From: Elizabethkingia meningoseptica_A
Lineage (GTDB): Bacteria; Bacteroidota; Bacteroidia; Flavobacteriales; Weeksellaceae
Assembly (NCBI RefSeq): GCF_045762675.1
Contig: NZ_JBJDLK010000001.1
Coordinates: forward strand, 846,590-910,589
DNA: 64,000 bases
Direction: 5' to 3'
The notes beneath the pieces were generated by a model, which had not been told where the DNA came from, ran no database searches, and worked only from the letters and a program-made list of their open reading frames with translations. Within the stretch, counting starts at the first letter, position 1, and every line of letters starts with the position of its first letter. The position numbers and the translations under genes were made by a program. This document shows, one piece after another, positions 42,164 through 51,490 of the stretch.

Positions 42164-45139
42164 ATGAAACGTATACTTTTATCTGCTTCAGTTGTATTCT
42201 TGCCTTTTTTACCTCATGCTCAGGAAGTTAGTAAAAAAGATTCACTAAAGCAGAAAGAAAAAAACATCGAGGGAGTTGTGATTACTGCTCTGGGAATCGG
42301 TAAGAAAGCCAAGAAAATTGGTTATTCTACGCAGGAGATCGATACCAAACAATTTGAAACCGTAACAACACCAAGTGTAGGAAACCTTTTTGCAGGCCAG
42401 GTTGCAGGTCTTAATGTATCCAATCCTCCGGGAATGCAGCAAAAACCAACTTTTACATTACGCGGAAACTCTAATATCATTATTGTTATCGACGGTGTTA
42501 TTGTAGAGGATACCGTATTTCAGGCATTAGACCCATCCAACATAGAGAACATTAACGTACTAAAGGGTGCGACTGCATCTGCATTATATGGTTCAAGAGG
42601 CCGGTACGGTGCAATATTAGTTACAACGAAGGGAGCAAAGAAAAAAGGATTTAGTGTAGAGTTTTCACAAAACACCATGTTTACAGGAGGTTTTACGAAT
42701 TTACCAAAAACGCAGACGGAATACGGAAACGGCTCACATGGTAAATATGAATTCTGGGACGGCGCCGATGGAGGGATCAATGACGGAGATATGATCTGGG
42801 GTCCAAAATTCGTACCGGGAAGAAAACTTGCACAATGGAACAGTCCTATTCGGGATAAACAGACAGGAGAAGTTATCCCTTGGTACGGGAATGTAGTCAA
42901 CACTCAATACAATGATAAATCGAGATATGAAAGAGTTCCAATCGACTGGACTTACCACGATAATCTGAATACTTTCCTTACACCTTCATTTATCAACAAT
43001 ACCAACTTTGCGGTTAATTATAAGCATAATAAAGATACCTACAGACTTTCCGGAAACTTCATGAATTTTGATGACAGAATTCCTGAGTCTTATCTTAGAA
43101 AATACGGGGCAAATTTTTCCAGTAATACCTACATTACAGATAAATTAAGCTTCAATACCAAATTTGCATACAACAGAACTACAACACCAAGTATGCCCAA
43201 CTACAACTATGACCCAAGCGGACATATGTATACCATACTGATATGGATGGGAGGTGATGTTGACGGAAGAGATCTTAAAAATAACCTTTGGGTAAGAGGA
43301 AGAGAAGGCTACCAGCAGGCCAACTGGAATTATGCATGGTACAACAACCCTTGGTTTGGTGCTAAAAATTTTAAAAACAGCCTTGCGACAGATGTTTACA
43401 GTGCTCAAACCGGTTTAACATACGAAGCTTCCAAAGATTTCACCATCAAAGGAAAGATCTCCTATGTTGAAAATGATTCGAAGAATGAATTAAAGAGTCC
43501 ATATTCTTATTTCAATTACGACGCACCGAGAAATGGCAGATACAGAGTAACAAACTCTAAGACGATTAACCTTAACTACGACATCCTTGCTACATATAAC
43601 AAAGCTATTACAGACAATATTAACTTAACCGTTAATGCAGGAGGATCCGGGTTCTATTATAAATACAAAGATGATATTACCTCAGTAGATGGTTTAAAAG
43701 TACCGGGTGTTTATTCATTTGACAATTCATTAAAGCCTTTAACAAGTGACTATAATATCAAAGAAAAACTGATATACAGTGCCTACGGTACAATTGACTT
43801 AGAATTCTATAAGACTTTATTCATAAACGTTTCGGGAAGAAATGACTGGTCATCTACATTACCAATAAGTAAGCGTTCTTATTTTTACCCTTCAGCGTCT
43901 TTCAGTTTATTGCTGAATAACATTATCCCGATGCCAAAGGCTTTTGACGCAGTGAAATTATACGGTTCATGGGCGCAAATCGCTTACGATTTCGATCCTT
44001 ATGCCATCAGAAATTATTATCTGAACAACGGCGGGAACACATTCAATGGCAACCCATACTATACTTATCCGTCTTTATTAAACAAGGAAGGAAATATTGG
44101 GCCGGAAAAAACAAGATCTTATGAAGCCGGTTTAAATATTGGCATGCTGAATAACAGAATCAGCCTGGATGTTGCTTATTATAATACATTGGATTATGAT
44201 AATATCCTGAGATTCCCGAGTTCACAAACTTCTGGTTTTGCAAATGAAGTGATAAACGGAAATAAGTATACCACAAACGGTGTAGACATCTCTTTAAATC
44301 TTGTTCCGGTTAAGAACCAGAACTTCCAGTGGAAATCATTAATCAACTGGAGTAAGTCTGTACAAAAAATTACAGAAATTTATCAGGGAAGAGATAATTA
44401 TAACAACTTAAAGCTTAACGAAAGAACTGACAGCTTCTATGGTTATACCTGGAAAAAGAATGAAAACGGAGCATTAATCCTTAATGCTGACACCGGTTTA
44501 CCAACCAGAGCAGATGCACCTTCATACCTTGGACATTTTAATCCGGACTGGACTTTTGGTTTCACCAATACATTCAAATATAAAAAGCTGAGTTTAACTG
44601 TGGGTATAGATGGCAGCTTTGGTGGTGTAATGGAATCTGTTGTAGTAGAAAAAATGTGGTGGGGTGGCAAGCATCCAAACTCCGTACAATACAGAGATGC
44701 TGAATACGATCTTGGAAAATATACATTCGTACCAAACGGGGTAAACTATAATCCGGCAACCAATTCTTACACACAGCATACAAAAGCTATCAGCTTCCAG
44801 GACTGGGCTCAGAATTATCCGTACCGTGCAATGGTAACAGAAAGTGAGAGTAAAGAATATGCAAACGTATTTGACAGGTCGTTTATCAAGTTACGTTCTG
44901 TTGTTTTAGAATATGATTTCACATCTATGCTTAATCCAAATGGTTTTGTAAAAGGACTTACAGTAAACCTTTCCGGATATAACCTGGCTATGTGGAAGAA
45001 ATCTAAGAACCTGTATTCCGATCCAGACTATAAGGTAGGAGGAACCGGTATTGGTACAGGTAGAAACTCTAACTCTTCAAATGATATCCAGGACCCGTCC
45101 AGCAGATGGTTTGGTGTTGGATTTAATTTAAAATTCTAG
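42164..45139 (+). CDS. SusC/RagA-family TonB-linked outer-membrane transporter
   Basis: 991 residues. Signal peptide ends LPHAQE. No carboxypeptidase-like N-terminal extension is present; the plug follows almost at once (IEGVVITALGIGKKAKKIGY contains the TonB box and start). Plug motifs: TPSVGNLFAGQVAGLNVSNP, IIVIDGVIVEDTVF, INVLKGATASALYGSRGRYG. The barrel ends GVGFNLKF. It imports an unknown nutrient together with the SusD-like lipoprotein 5 bases downstream. No sensor or glycosidase gene is adjacent, so a glycan substrate is not implied. Confidence 0.93.
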   Translation: MKRILLSASVVFLPFLPHAQEVSKKDSLKQKEKNIEGVVITALGIGKKAKKIGYSTQEIDTKQFETVTTPSVGNLFAGQVAGLNVSNPPGMQQKPTFTLRGNSNIIIVIDGVIVEDTVFQALDPSNIENINVLKGATASALYGSRGRYGAILVTTKGAKKKGFSVEFSQNTMFTGGFTNLPKTQTEYGNGSHGKYEFWDGADGGINDGDMIWGPKFVPGRKLAQWNSPIRDKQTGEVIPWYGNVVNTQYNDKSRYERVPIDWTYHDNLNTFLTPSFINNTNFAVNYKHNKDTYRLSGNFMNFDDRIPESYLRKYGANFSSNTYITDKLSFNTKFAYNRTTTPSMPNYNYDPSGHMYTILIWMGGDVDGRDLKNNLWVRGREGYQQANWNYAWYNNPWFGAKNFKNSLATDVYSAQTGLTYEASKDFTIKGKISYVENDSKNELKSPYSYFNYDAPRNGRYRVTNSKTINLNYDILATYNKAITDNINLTVNAGGSGFYYKYKDDITSVDGLKVPGVYSFDNSLKPLTSDYNIKEKLIYSAYGTIDLEFYKTLFINVSGRNDWSSTLPISKRSYFYPSASFSLLLNNIIPMPKAFDAVKLYGSWAQIAYDFDPYAIRNYYLNNGGNTFNGNPYYTYPSLLNKEGNIGPEKTRSYEAGLNIGMLNNRISLDVAYYNTLDYDNILRFPSSQTSGFANEVINGNKYTTNGVDISLNLVPVKNQNFQWKSLINWSKSVQKITEIYQGRDNYNNLKLNERTDSFYGYTWKKNENGALILNADTGLPTRADAPSYLGHFNPDWTFGFTNTFKYKKLSLTVGIDGSFGGVMESVVVEKMWWGGKHPNSVQYRDAEYDLGKYTFVPNGVNYNPATNSYTQHTKAISFQDWAQNYPYRAMVTESESKEYANVFDRSFIKLRSVVLEYDFTSMLNPNGFVKGLTVNLSGYNLAMWKKSKNLYSDPDYKVGGTGIGTGRNSNSSNDIQDPSSRWFGVGFNLKF

Positions 45140-45144
45140 AAAAA

Positions 45145-46626
45145 ATGAAAAAATATATTATATCAATACTGGCAGTTCCGTTTTTAATGCTTAGTTCGTG
45201 TGAATCGGATCTGACTAAAATTAACGAAAACCCCAAAGACCCTGCTAGCGTAGATCCCAGTGTTTTACTTACCAATGTGGCAAGACAGTCTTTTCCGGTA
45301 GATAATAGCTCCAATTCAGCTTTAAGAATGCTGGTAAATACAGGTGAAGAAAACGATTATCAGTATCTGAAATGGAACAACGCTTCTTTTGATGCTTACA
45401 AAAATATCTTACTGAACGATGTAAAGATGATGGAAGAAGCAGCTAAAAGCAACAATAAAAATTATCAGGCAATAGGAAAGTTTTTCCGTGCGTTACATTT
45501 CTATAACCTGACGATGAGGGTAGGAGATATCCCGTATTCTGAAGCACTAAGAGGTGAAACAGATAATATCAGATTACCGAAATATGATAAGCAGGAAGAT
45601 ATTTTTGCGGGTATCCTGACAGAATTAAAAGAAGCCAATACCCTCATTAATACAACGGATAAAATAGGCGGGGATATCGTTTATAACGGAAATATTGAAA
45701 GATGGAAAAAGCTGATTAACTCTTTCCGTTTAAAAATTCTGATGACACTTTCCAAAAAGTCAAAAGCCGGAAACATTGATATTAAAAATGAATTCGCAAG
45801 TATTGTAAGTTCAGAAAGATTAATGGAATCTAACAGCGACAATGGTCAGTTGGTATTTTTTGACTTGGCAAACAGCCGTTACCCGAACTTCAACAGTAGT
45901 TCCTATGGTTCCAGTTTGTACATGTCCGATACCTTTATTCAGTATTTCAGAGACAGAAAAGATCCGCGAATCTTTACATTTGCTGAACAAACAACTTCTG
46001 CAAAAGAAAAGAATCTTGCATTAACAGATTTTAGCGCTTATCAGGGTGGCAATCCTGTTTCACCTTATTCTGATAACGCAAAGCTTATCGATCAGAAAAT
46101 TATCTCAAAAGTAAAAACCCGTTATTACCTTGATCCGGTAAACGAACCAAGTAATATACTAAGCTATTCCGAACTTAATTTTATCCTTGCCGAAGCTGCA
46201 GTAAGAGGATGGATTAATCCGGGAGGAGCACAGCAATATTATGAAAATGGTATTAAGGCCAACTTCGATTTTTACAAAGCTAATGTTAAAGATTCCGATA
46301 AATTATTTGCAGGTTTTAATCTGACTAATTATCTCGGCAGTTCTTTAGTCGCTTATAATGCTAATGAAGCTACAGATAAAAAACTGGAACGTATCCTTAC
46401 TCAAAAATATATGACGATGTTCCACCAAAGTCAGTGGGCAGGATACTACGACTTTATTCGTACCGGTTATCCTCAGCTTCCGGTTGCTTCCGGAGGTGTT
46501 TTCCCAAAAAGATTCAGATATCCACAAGACGAATACAATACCAATGCACAAAACTTAAAAGCTGCTATTAACAGCCAATACGGAGGTAAGGATGATATCT
46601 TCCAGACACCCTGGTGGCTGCAATAG
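45145..46626 (+). CDS. SusD/RagB-family lipoprotein (SusD-like_2 type)
   Basis: 493 residues, lipoprotein signal ending LMLSSC (Cys19). The opening segment DLTKINENPKDPASVDPSVL is characteristic of the SusD-like_2 group. Later parts show the TPR-like helical scaffold: ALHFYNLTMRVGDIPYSEAL, LNFILAEAAVRGWI and the C-terminal KYMTMFHQSQWAGYYDFIRTG. It caps the SusC-like transporter at the cell surface. A terminator follows. Confidence 0.93.
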   Translation: MKKYIISILAVPFLMLSSCESDLTKINENPKDPASVDPSVLLTNVARQSFPVDNSSNSALRMLVNTGEENDYQYLKWNNASFDAYKNILLNDVKMMEEAAKSNNKNYQAIGKFFRALHFYNLTMRVGDIPYSEALRGETDNIRLPKYDKQEDIFAGILTELKEANTLINTTDKIGGDIVYNGNIERWKKLINSFRLKILMTLSKKSKAGNIDIKNEFASIVSSERLMESNSDNGQLVFFDLANSRYPNFNSSSYGSSLYMSDTFIQYFRDRKDPRIFTFAEQTTSAKEKNLALTDFSAYQGGNPVSPYSDNAKLIDQKIISKVKTRYYLDPVNEPSNILSYSELNFILAEAAVRGWINPGGAQQYYENGIKANFDFYKANVKDSDKLFAGFNLTNYLGSSLVAYNANEATDKKLERILTQKYMTMFHQSQWAGYYDFIRTGYPQLPVASGGVFPKRFRYPQDEYNTNAQNLKAAINSQYGGKDDIFQTPWWLQ

Positions 46627-46652
46627 TATTTTCTTCATATTATTACTTTACA

Positions 46653-46683
46653 AAAAAGACAAGGTTTCAGACCTTGTCTTTTT
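46653..46683 (+). terminator. SusCD operon terminator
   Basis: Perfect 13-bp stem AAAAAGACAAGGT / ACCTTGTCTTTTT with a 5-base loop. Confidence 0.9.
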
Positions 46684-46808
46684 GTTTTTATATTAAGCAA
46701 TTGCAGGCAAATTATATGCTCCAATATAATACTACACCTAAATAATATTAAGATTTGGAAAGGCTGAAGAAAATACAACCTGTGTCGACATAAAAATATA
46801 AGAATAAG

Positions 46809-46836
46809 CTCTGGTACCAGATATAAATGACCAGAG
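46809..46836 (-). terminator. Possible terminator of the small membrane protein gene
   Basis: 7-bp stem CTCTGGT / ACCAGAG, 14-base loop, T-rich 3' flank on the minus strand, 23 bases after the small gene's stop. Confidence 0.4.
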
Positions 46837-46859
46837 TTAGCGGTATAAATAGCGTGTGA

Positions 46860-47030
46860 TTATTTAGCTCTTAGCGCTTTTATCAGAGAGTATAATACAT
46901 TCAGCATAACCATAATCGGGATGATTCCGCCTACTACCATGTTCATTCTGACTCTTTTAGGTAGTCCCAATGCTAAGCTAACGGCCACAAAAATCATTAA
47001 CAGCGCTGAGATAAATAAAGTATTCTTCAA
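46860..47030 (-). CDS. Small two-helix membrane protein, probable TTG start
   Basis: 56 residues if translation begins at TTG 47028-47030: MKNTLFISALLMIFVAVSLA (helix 1), a short basic turn GLPKRVRMN and MVVGGIIPIMVMLNVLYSLI (helix 2) with a basic tail KALRAK. Charge distribution places both ends in the cytoplasm. No upstream ATG is in frame; the first internal ATG would remove half of helix 1. Function unknown. The rest of 46684-47128 has nothing else I can support. Confidence 0.6.
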   Translation of the reverse strand: MKNTLFISALLMIFVAVSLALGLPKRVRMNMVVGGIIPIMVMLNVLYSLIKALRAK

Positions 47031-47128
47031 TTGACTTGGATTTAGGTTAACGAAATTAACAAATTATTATATATTTATTACAGATATATTAACTATAAAA
47101 TGTTAAAAAATCATAAATTTCAATTACT

Positions 47129-47189
47129 ACTAAAATTTTAGTTGACTGAAACAAAAATTTGATTACATTTGTTATACTAAGTTTTTAGT
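47129..47189 (+). promoter_or_regulatory. Promoter with two flanking operators for the BlaI-M56-GLPGLI operon
   Basis: The -7 box TACATTTG (47164-47171) is perfect and is preceded at 19 bases by TTG (47142-47144). Operator 1, ACTAAAATTTTAGT (47129-47142), is a perfect 14-base palindrome touching the -33 element. Operator 2, ACTAAGTTTTTAGT (47176-47189), covers the expected start site. Both share ACTAA-N4-TTAGT. BlaI/MecI-type repressors bind such short palindromes and repress their own operons, so autoregulation is inferred. Confidence 0.65.
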
Positions 47190-47203
47190 TATAAAATAAT
47201 CCT

Positions 47204-47569
47204 ATGAAAAATAAAAGTCTTACAAAAGCAGAAGAACAGATTATGCAATACTTATGGCAATTAGAAAAAGCATTTCTTAAAGATATACTGGAGCTTTATC
47301 CAGAGCCTAAACCGCATACAAACACTGTATCGACACTCATTAAGATCCTTATCGAAAAAGGATTTGTGGATTATAGCCTGCATGGGCGTCAGCATGAATA
47401 TTTTCCGTTGATTTCTAAAGAAGCGTATAGCGGAAAATCATTAAAAGGCCTTATGAAAAACTATTTTGACGGATCTTACCGTAACGTTGTTTCCTTTTTG
47501 GTGGAAAAAAATGAAATGAGTGTGGAAGATCTTGAAATGCTTTTACAGGAACTTAAAGATAAAGAATAA
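47204..47569 (+). CDS. BlaI/MecI-family transcriptional repressor
   Basis: 121 residues. N-terminal winged helix: SLTKAEEQIMQYLWQLEKAF, then ILELYPEPKPHTNTVSTLIKILIEKGFVDYSLHGRQHEYFPLISKEAY in pieces typical of BlaI (recognition helix at TNTVSTLIKIL). The C-terminal helix region SVEDLEMLLQELKDKE serves dimerisation. In the classical pair BlaI is cleaved when the M56 partner is activated. Here the partner gene overlaps the stop codon by one base (TAATG). Confidence 0.92.
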   Translation: MKNKSLTKAEEQIMQYLWQLEKAFLKDILELYPEPKPHTNTVSTLIKILIEKGFVDYSLHGRQHEYFPLISKEAYSGKSLKGLMKNYFDGSYRNVVSFLVEKNEMSVEDLEMLLQELKDKE

Positions 47570-49773
47570 TGGAAGCACTTCTATACCTGGGCAAAATGCT
47601 GGTATGCTCAACGATTATGTGGGCATATTACCTGCTGTTTCTAAAAGATAAAACATTTCACCATTATAACAGGTTTTATCTCCTGGCAACCATAGCAATG
47701 AGTATATTTTTACCTTTATTAAAGGTGGAATATTTTACAATAGAGACTGACAACCGCTTATTCCTTCTTTTGCAGAGCTTTAATGTTCAGGAAGAAGCAA
47801 ATACAGGCCACAGTGTCAACTGGAAATCAATCCTTATTTACACATTGCTTTGTGCATCGGCTATTCTGGTTATCAGATTACTGATCGGAATTTTTAAAAT
47901 CCTTCGTATGAAACACCTGTATAAAGGAAAAGAATGGGAGGGAATCCGATTTTATCTAACCGATTTACATGATGCTCCGTTTTCATTTTTCAAAAATCTT
48001 TTCTGGAAAAGTTCAATCGAAATTGAATCCGATTTAGGAAAACAGATATTAAAACATGAAATGGTACATATAGAACAGAAGCACAGCTGGGACAAACTAT
48101 TTGTAGAGTTTGTACAGGCTATATTCTGGTTCAATCCTATATTTTACTGGATTAAGAAAGAGCTATTCCTGATCCATGAATATCTGGCTGATAAAAAAGC
48201 CGTTAAACAGAATGACACTAAAGCATTTGCGCAGATGCTTTTGGCAAGTAATTTTTCCGGAACACATTTACCTGCCACAAGTCCGTTCTTATCCTCTAAC
48301 CTTAAAAAAAGACTTCAAATGATTACCAAACCTCATTACACTAAATTTAGCTATGCGCGCAGGGTAATGGCCCTTCCGGTTCTGTTTGGGATTTCTTTTT
48401 CCTATTTGGTGAATGCCAAAAATAAAGAGATTGCTAAAACCAACCACGAAATAGCAGTAGCTATTAATGCCCTTAAACAGGATACTATTGGAAAATCCAA
48501 TAATAGTAACATCCGTGTTCAGATCAGAGAAAACAACAACAACGGTTCACTCTTGTCTAAAATAGAAAATGCATCAGTCAATTCCATTTTTAAAATTAAC
48601 GGTGCTGCTGCAACAAAGACCGAATTTTTAGAATTTTACCACCAAAATCCAAACGCTAAATATGCTTACAATCATTCTGGAACTACTCGTACAGGTACTA
48701 CAATTTTTGATGCTTATGATATAAACGCCAAAAATATTCCGGCCGATGTAAAGAAAAGATTTGAAGAAAGCGATAAACGCTTTGCAGAGTCTGAAAAACG
48801 TTTTAACAAAAACAATAAGAACTTCAAAACATCCGAGAGAAACTATATTATCAACGGTTCTTCTGTGCGTTATGAAGATCTGTCAGCCGAAGAGAAAAAA
48901 GATGTTGACAACGCAATGGCAGAAGCTCAGAAAGCAAGAGATTACCTGAAATCTCCGGAATATAAAAAGATGATGGCTGATGCCATAGTTCAGGCAGAGG
49001 AAGGAAGAAAAGCAGCTGAAAAAGCTAAAGCTTATCTCAATTCCGCTGAATATAAAAAGATGATAGCTGATGCCAGAATTCAGGCAGAGGAAGGAAGAAA
49101 AGCAGCTGAAAAAGCTAAAGCTTATCTCAATTCCGCTGAATATAAAAAGATGATAGCTGATGCCAGAATTCAGGTAGAGGAAGGAAGAAAAGCAGCTGAA
49201 AAAGCTAAAGCTTATCTCAATTCCGCTGAATATAAAAAAATAATGGAAGACTCCCGTAAAAATGCATTAAATGCAATGAAACTGGCAAATTCTGATATGA
49301 TTAAAAAAGTACAGGAAAACTTTAAAAACGTTGATTTTTCCGGAACTTTTATGACGAAAGAAAGACAGAATAAAGTTATCGAAGATCTGAAAAACAGTCT
49401 GAAAGATAAGAATATGAATGATGAAGATATTCAGAAAATCATAGATAATGTTAAGAAAAATTTCAGCACTCAGCCAAAGTTTAGCGGAGCTTCTGTTGAA
49501 GCTGCCAAAACAGATTCTCCTTATGTAATGACAGTAGGAACAACAACTCCTAATATCTATCGCTTTACAACTTCATACACCTCAGGCGACGACGATGTAA
49601 AGAAAGGTATTTTTAAAATATCCAATGCTTCAGGCGATACAGAAGTCTATTTAGACGGGAAGCCTATTGAATATAATCAGATGCATAATATAGATCCGAA
49701 GATCATACAAACGATCAACATCATGAAGAACAACGGAAAAAATACCATTATAAAAATTCAGACAAAAAAATAA
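47569..49773 (+). CDS. BlaR1-like M56 membrane metalloprotease with repeat-containing periplasmic domain
   Basis: 734 residues. Three N-terminal membrane helices (about 1-25, 37-53, 87-110) precede the zinc protease domain: KHEMVHIEQKHSW with HExxH at 163-167 and third ligand region IHEYLADKKAV at about 202-212. A fourth helix is at about 264-285 (RRVMALPVLFGISFSYLV). The rest faces the periplasm. The beta-lactam-binding domain of BlaR1 (S-x-x-K, KTG) is absent; instead there are long charged helices with three 30-residue repeats (465-554) and a C-terminal beta segment (VYLDGKPIEYNQM). It probably senses an envelope signal and inactivates the repressor. Confidence 0.88.
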   Translation: MEALLYLGKMLVCSTIMWAYYLLFLKDKTFHHYNRFYLLATIAMSIFLPLLKVEYFTIETDNRLFLLLQSFNVQEEANTGHSVNWKSILIYTLLCASAILVIRLLIGIFKILRMKHLYKGKEWEGIRFYLTDLHDAPFSFFKNLFWKSSIEIESDLGKQILKHEMVHIEQKHSWDKLFVEFVQAIFWFNPIFYWIKKELFLIHEYLADKKAVKQNDTKAFAQMLLASNFSGTHLPATSPFLSSNLKKRLQMITKPHYTKFSYARRVMALPVLFGISFSYLVNAKNKEIAKTNHEIAVAINALKQDTIGKSNNSNIRVQIRENNNNGSLLSKIENASVNSIFKINGAAATKTEFLEFYHQNPNAKYAYNHSGTTRTGTTIFDAYDINAKNIPADVKKRFEESDKRFAESEKRFNKNNKNFKTSERNYIINGSSVRYEDLSAEEKKDVDNAMAEAQKARDYLKSPEYKKMMADAIVQAEEGRKAAEKAKAYLNSAEYKKMIADARIQAEEGRKAAEKAKAYLNSAEYKKMIADARIQVEEGRKAAEKAKAYLNSAEYKKIMEDSRKNALNAMKLANSDMIKKVQENFKNVDFSGTFMTKERQNKVIEDLKNSLKDKNMNDEDIQKIIDNVKKNFSTQPKFSGASVEAAKTDSPYVMTVGTTTPNIYRFTTSYTSGDDDVKKGIFKISNASGDTEVYLDGKPIEYNQMHNIDPKIIQTINIMKNNGKNTIIKIQTKK
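48961..49230 (+). repeat. Three tandem 90-bp repeats inside the M56 gene
   Basis: Units start at 48961, 49051 and 49141, each opening TATAAAAAGATGAT. Unit 2 and 3 differ by a single base (GCA/GTA); unit 1 differs at a few positions. Each codes for 30 residues in frame (YKKMIADARIQAEEGRKAAE, then KAKAYLNSAE). A diverged half unit precedes at 48931-48960 and another starts at 49231. Confidence 0.95.
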
Positions 49774-49774
49774 C

Positions 49775-49800
49775 AAAAGGCTGCATAAGCAGCCTTTTTT
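49775..49800 (+). terminator. Terminator between the M56 gene and the first GLPGLI gene
   Basis: Perfect 10-bp stem AAAAGGCTGC / GCAGCCTTTT with T run, 13 bases before the next ATG. No promoter box is visible between it and the GLPGLI gene, so the GLPGLI genes depend on readthrough or an unseen promoter. Confidence 0.85.
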
Positions 49801-49813
49801 CCACACCACAATC

Positions 49814-50638
49814 ATGAAAGCTATCACTATCACATTATGCTGTATTAGTGCGCTGTTATACTCCCAAACCAAAAGATATTATTATCAGTTAACCTTTACT
49901 GATAATATTGTGAAAAATACAAAGCGCAATATTAATATGGTACTGGATGTAAATCCTAAAAATGTCAAATTTTACGAATACGGTTTTATCGAAACAGATT
50001 CTCTGAATCAAATTCCTAATGGGATAAAGAATTACAGAGGCAGTGAAACCAGACAAATGCTCAAAAGAAACATCAATTCATTTGTTAACATTAATTTTCA
50101 GCAGATAAAAGGGGATTATTTTACTTTTTCAACTGAAGACCCTATAAAATGGAAACTCTCAGACGAAACAAAGAAAACAGATCAATATAAACTACAAAAG
50201 GCAACTACTGATTTTGGAGGACGTCACTGGACAGCATGGTTTGCATCCGATATTATGATTAACGAAGGCCCTTATAAATTCAGGGGATTACCAGGACTTA
50301 TATTTGAAATCTATGATGATGAAAAGCAGTTTCATTATAAACTGATTAAAAATAAAAATTTCGAAAATAGCCAGTCTACCAATAATTTCGTGGAATCCTA
50401 TTTTGGAGAAACGCCTAAAGAAATATCCCTGGCTGTATATAACAAATTATTTATGGAGTACTACAATGATCCTTTTGCCTGGGCAAGGACAGCTCCGGAG
50501 GGCAGATGGGTAATAAATGTAGGTGGAAAAGAATACAAAACGAAAAACGATCTGAAAGAAGCTACCGAAAATTCGCAAAGGAATATGCGCGAAAGTTATA
50601 ATCCTATTGAAAAAGATAAAGCACTAACATTAAAATAA
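49814..50638 (+). CDS. GLPGLI-family exported protein 1
   Basis: 274 residues, signal peptide MKAITITLCCISALLYSQ. The family hallmark is NEGPYKFRGLPGLIFEIYDD (about 150-169), preceded by the conserved ATTDFGGRHWTAWFASDI. Most diverged of the four copies in this locus. The family is confined to Bacteroidota and has no established function. Short predicted beta strands suggest a secreted or periplasmic all-beta protein. Confidence 0.88.
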   Translation: MKAITITLCCISALLYSQTKRYYYQLTFTDNIVKNTKRNINMVLDVNPKNVKFYEYGFIETDSLNQIPNGIKNYRGSETRQMLKRNINSFVNINFQQIKGDYFTFSTEDPIKWKLSDETKKTDQYKLQKATTDFGGRHWTAWFASDIMINEGPYKFRGLPGLIFEIYDDEKQFHYKLIKNKNFENSQSTNNFVESYFGETPKEISLAVYNKLFMEYYNDPFAWARTAPEGRWVINVGGKEYKTKNDLKEATENSQRNMRESYNPIEKDKALTLK

Positions 50639-50640
50639 AT

Positions 50641-51489
50641 ATGAAAAAACTCTTCTATTTCCTTCTTGCAGGCATGGGGATACTTCATGCACAAAATCAA
50701 AAATTTGTATATGAATATAAGTTTATTCCCGATTCAACAAATACAAGTGATATAAAAACTGAAATCACGCATTTGGAAGTAACACCAAAAGGTTCTCTTT
50801 TTTATGGTTATGAAGCCTATAAAAGTGACTCTATTGAAAAGGCTGATCTTGAAAAACAACTCAGGGCAACCGGTATGATCAATGTAAAGTCGGGAATGCG
50901 AAAAGGTCTTTTCAGAGATAAAATCTTAAAAACCTATCCGGATTTCAAAATCATGCAGGAAAGCTATGCCACAGGAAAACCCTTAAAAATAACTGATGAT
51001 CGAAAAATAGACTGGAAAATATCATCGGACAAACAGAAAATTGGAAATTACGATACCCAAAAAGCTACGGCATACTTTGCCGGAAGAAAATGGACAGCAT
51101 GGTTTACCACAGAAATTCCTATCCAGGATGGTCCTTATAAATTTTATGGGCTGCCGGGTATCATTGTGAAGGTTGAAGACAACAACAAATATCATGTTTT
51201 TGAACTCAAAGGAGTTTCTAAACTGACCACTCCGTTTAATGAAGAAGCTGTTTTTTCCCGTAAAACAATAGACGTTCCGTATTCACAATATGTAAAAATA
51301 TACAAAAGCTATCGCCAGGATCCTACAGCACAATTCAAACAAATGATTAGCAGTGGCATCATCTCAAACATGAAAGATACCAGTGGTAATCCTGTGGATG
51401 TAAATAAAATGCTGAAAGAGCGTGAAATAAAGGAGGCTGAAAGACTCAAAAAAGATAACAATATACTTGAACTTGATTTACTGAAATAA
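50641..51489 (+). CDS. GLPGLI-family exported protein 2
   Basis: 282 residues, signal peptide MKKLFYFLLAGMGILHAQ. Carries DGPYKFYGLPGIIVKVEDN (about 163-181), where the motif reads GLPGII, and ATAYFAGRKWTAWFTTEIP before it. A variable, Lys-rich C-terminus follows. Starts two bases after the stop of copy 1, so they are translationally close. Confidence 0.88.
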   Translation: MKKLFYFLLAGMGILHAQNQKFVYEYKFIPDSTNTSDIKTEITHLEVTPKGSLFYGYEAYKSDSIEKADLEKQLRATGMINVKSGMRKGLFRDKILKTYPDFKIMQESYATGKPLKITDDRKIDWKISSDKQKIGNYDTQKATAYFAGRKWTAWFTTEIPIQDGPYKFYGLPGIIVKVEDNNKYHVFELKGVSKLTTPFNEEAVFSRKTIDVPYSQYVKIYKSYRQDPTAQFKQMISSGIISNMKDTSGNPVDVNKMLKEREIKEAERLKKDNNILELDLLK

Positions 51490-51490
51490 A

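Noticed and set aside
48961..49230. CRISPR-like array
   Set aside because: The repeats are directly adjacent 90-bp units within a reading frame, without spacers.
47204..49773. Beta-lactam resistance sensor (BlaI/BlaR1)
   Set aside because: The M56 protein has no penicillin-binding domain and no beta-lactamase gene lies near; only the repressor/protease logic is shared.
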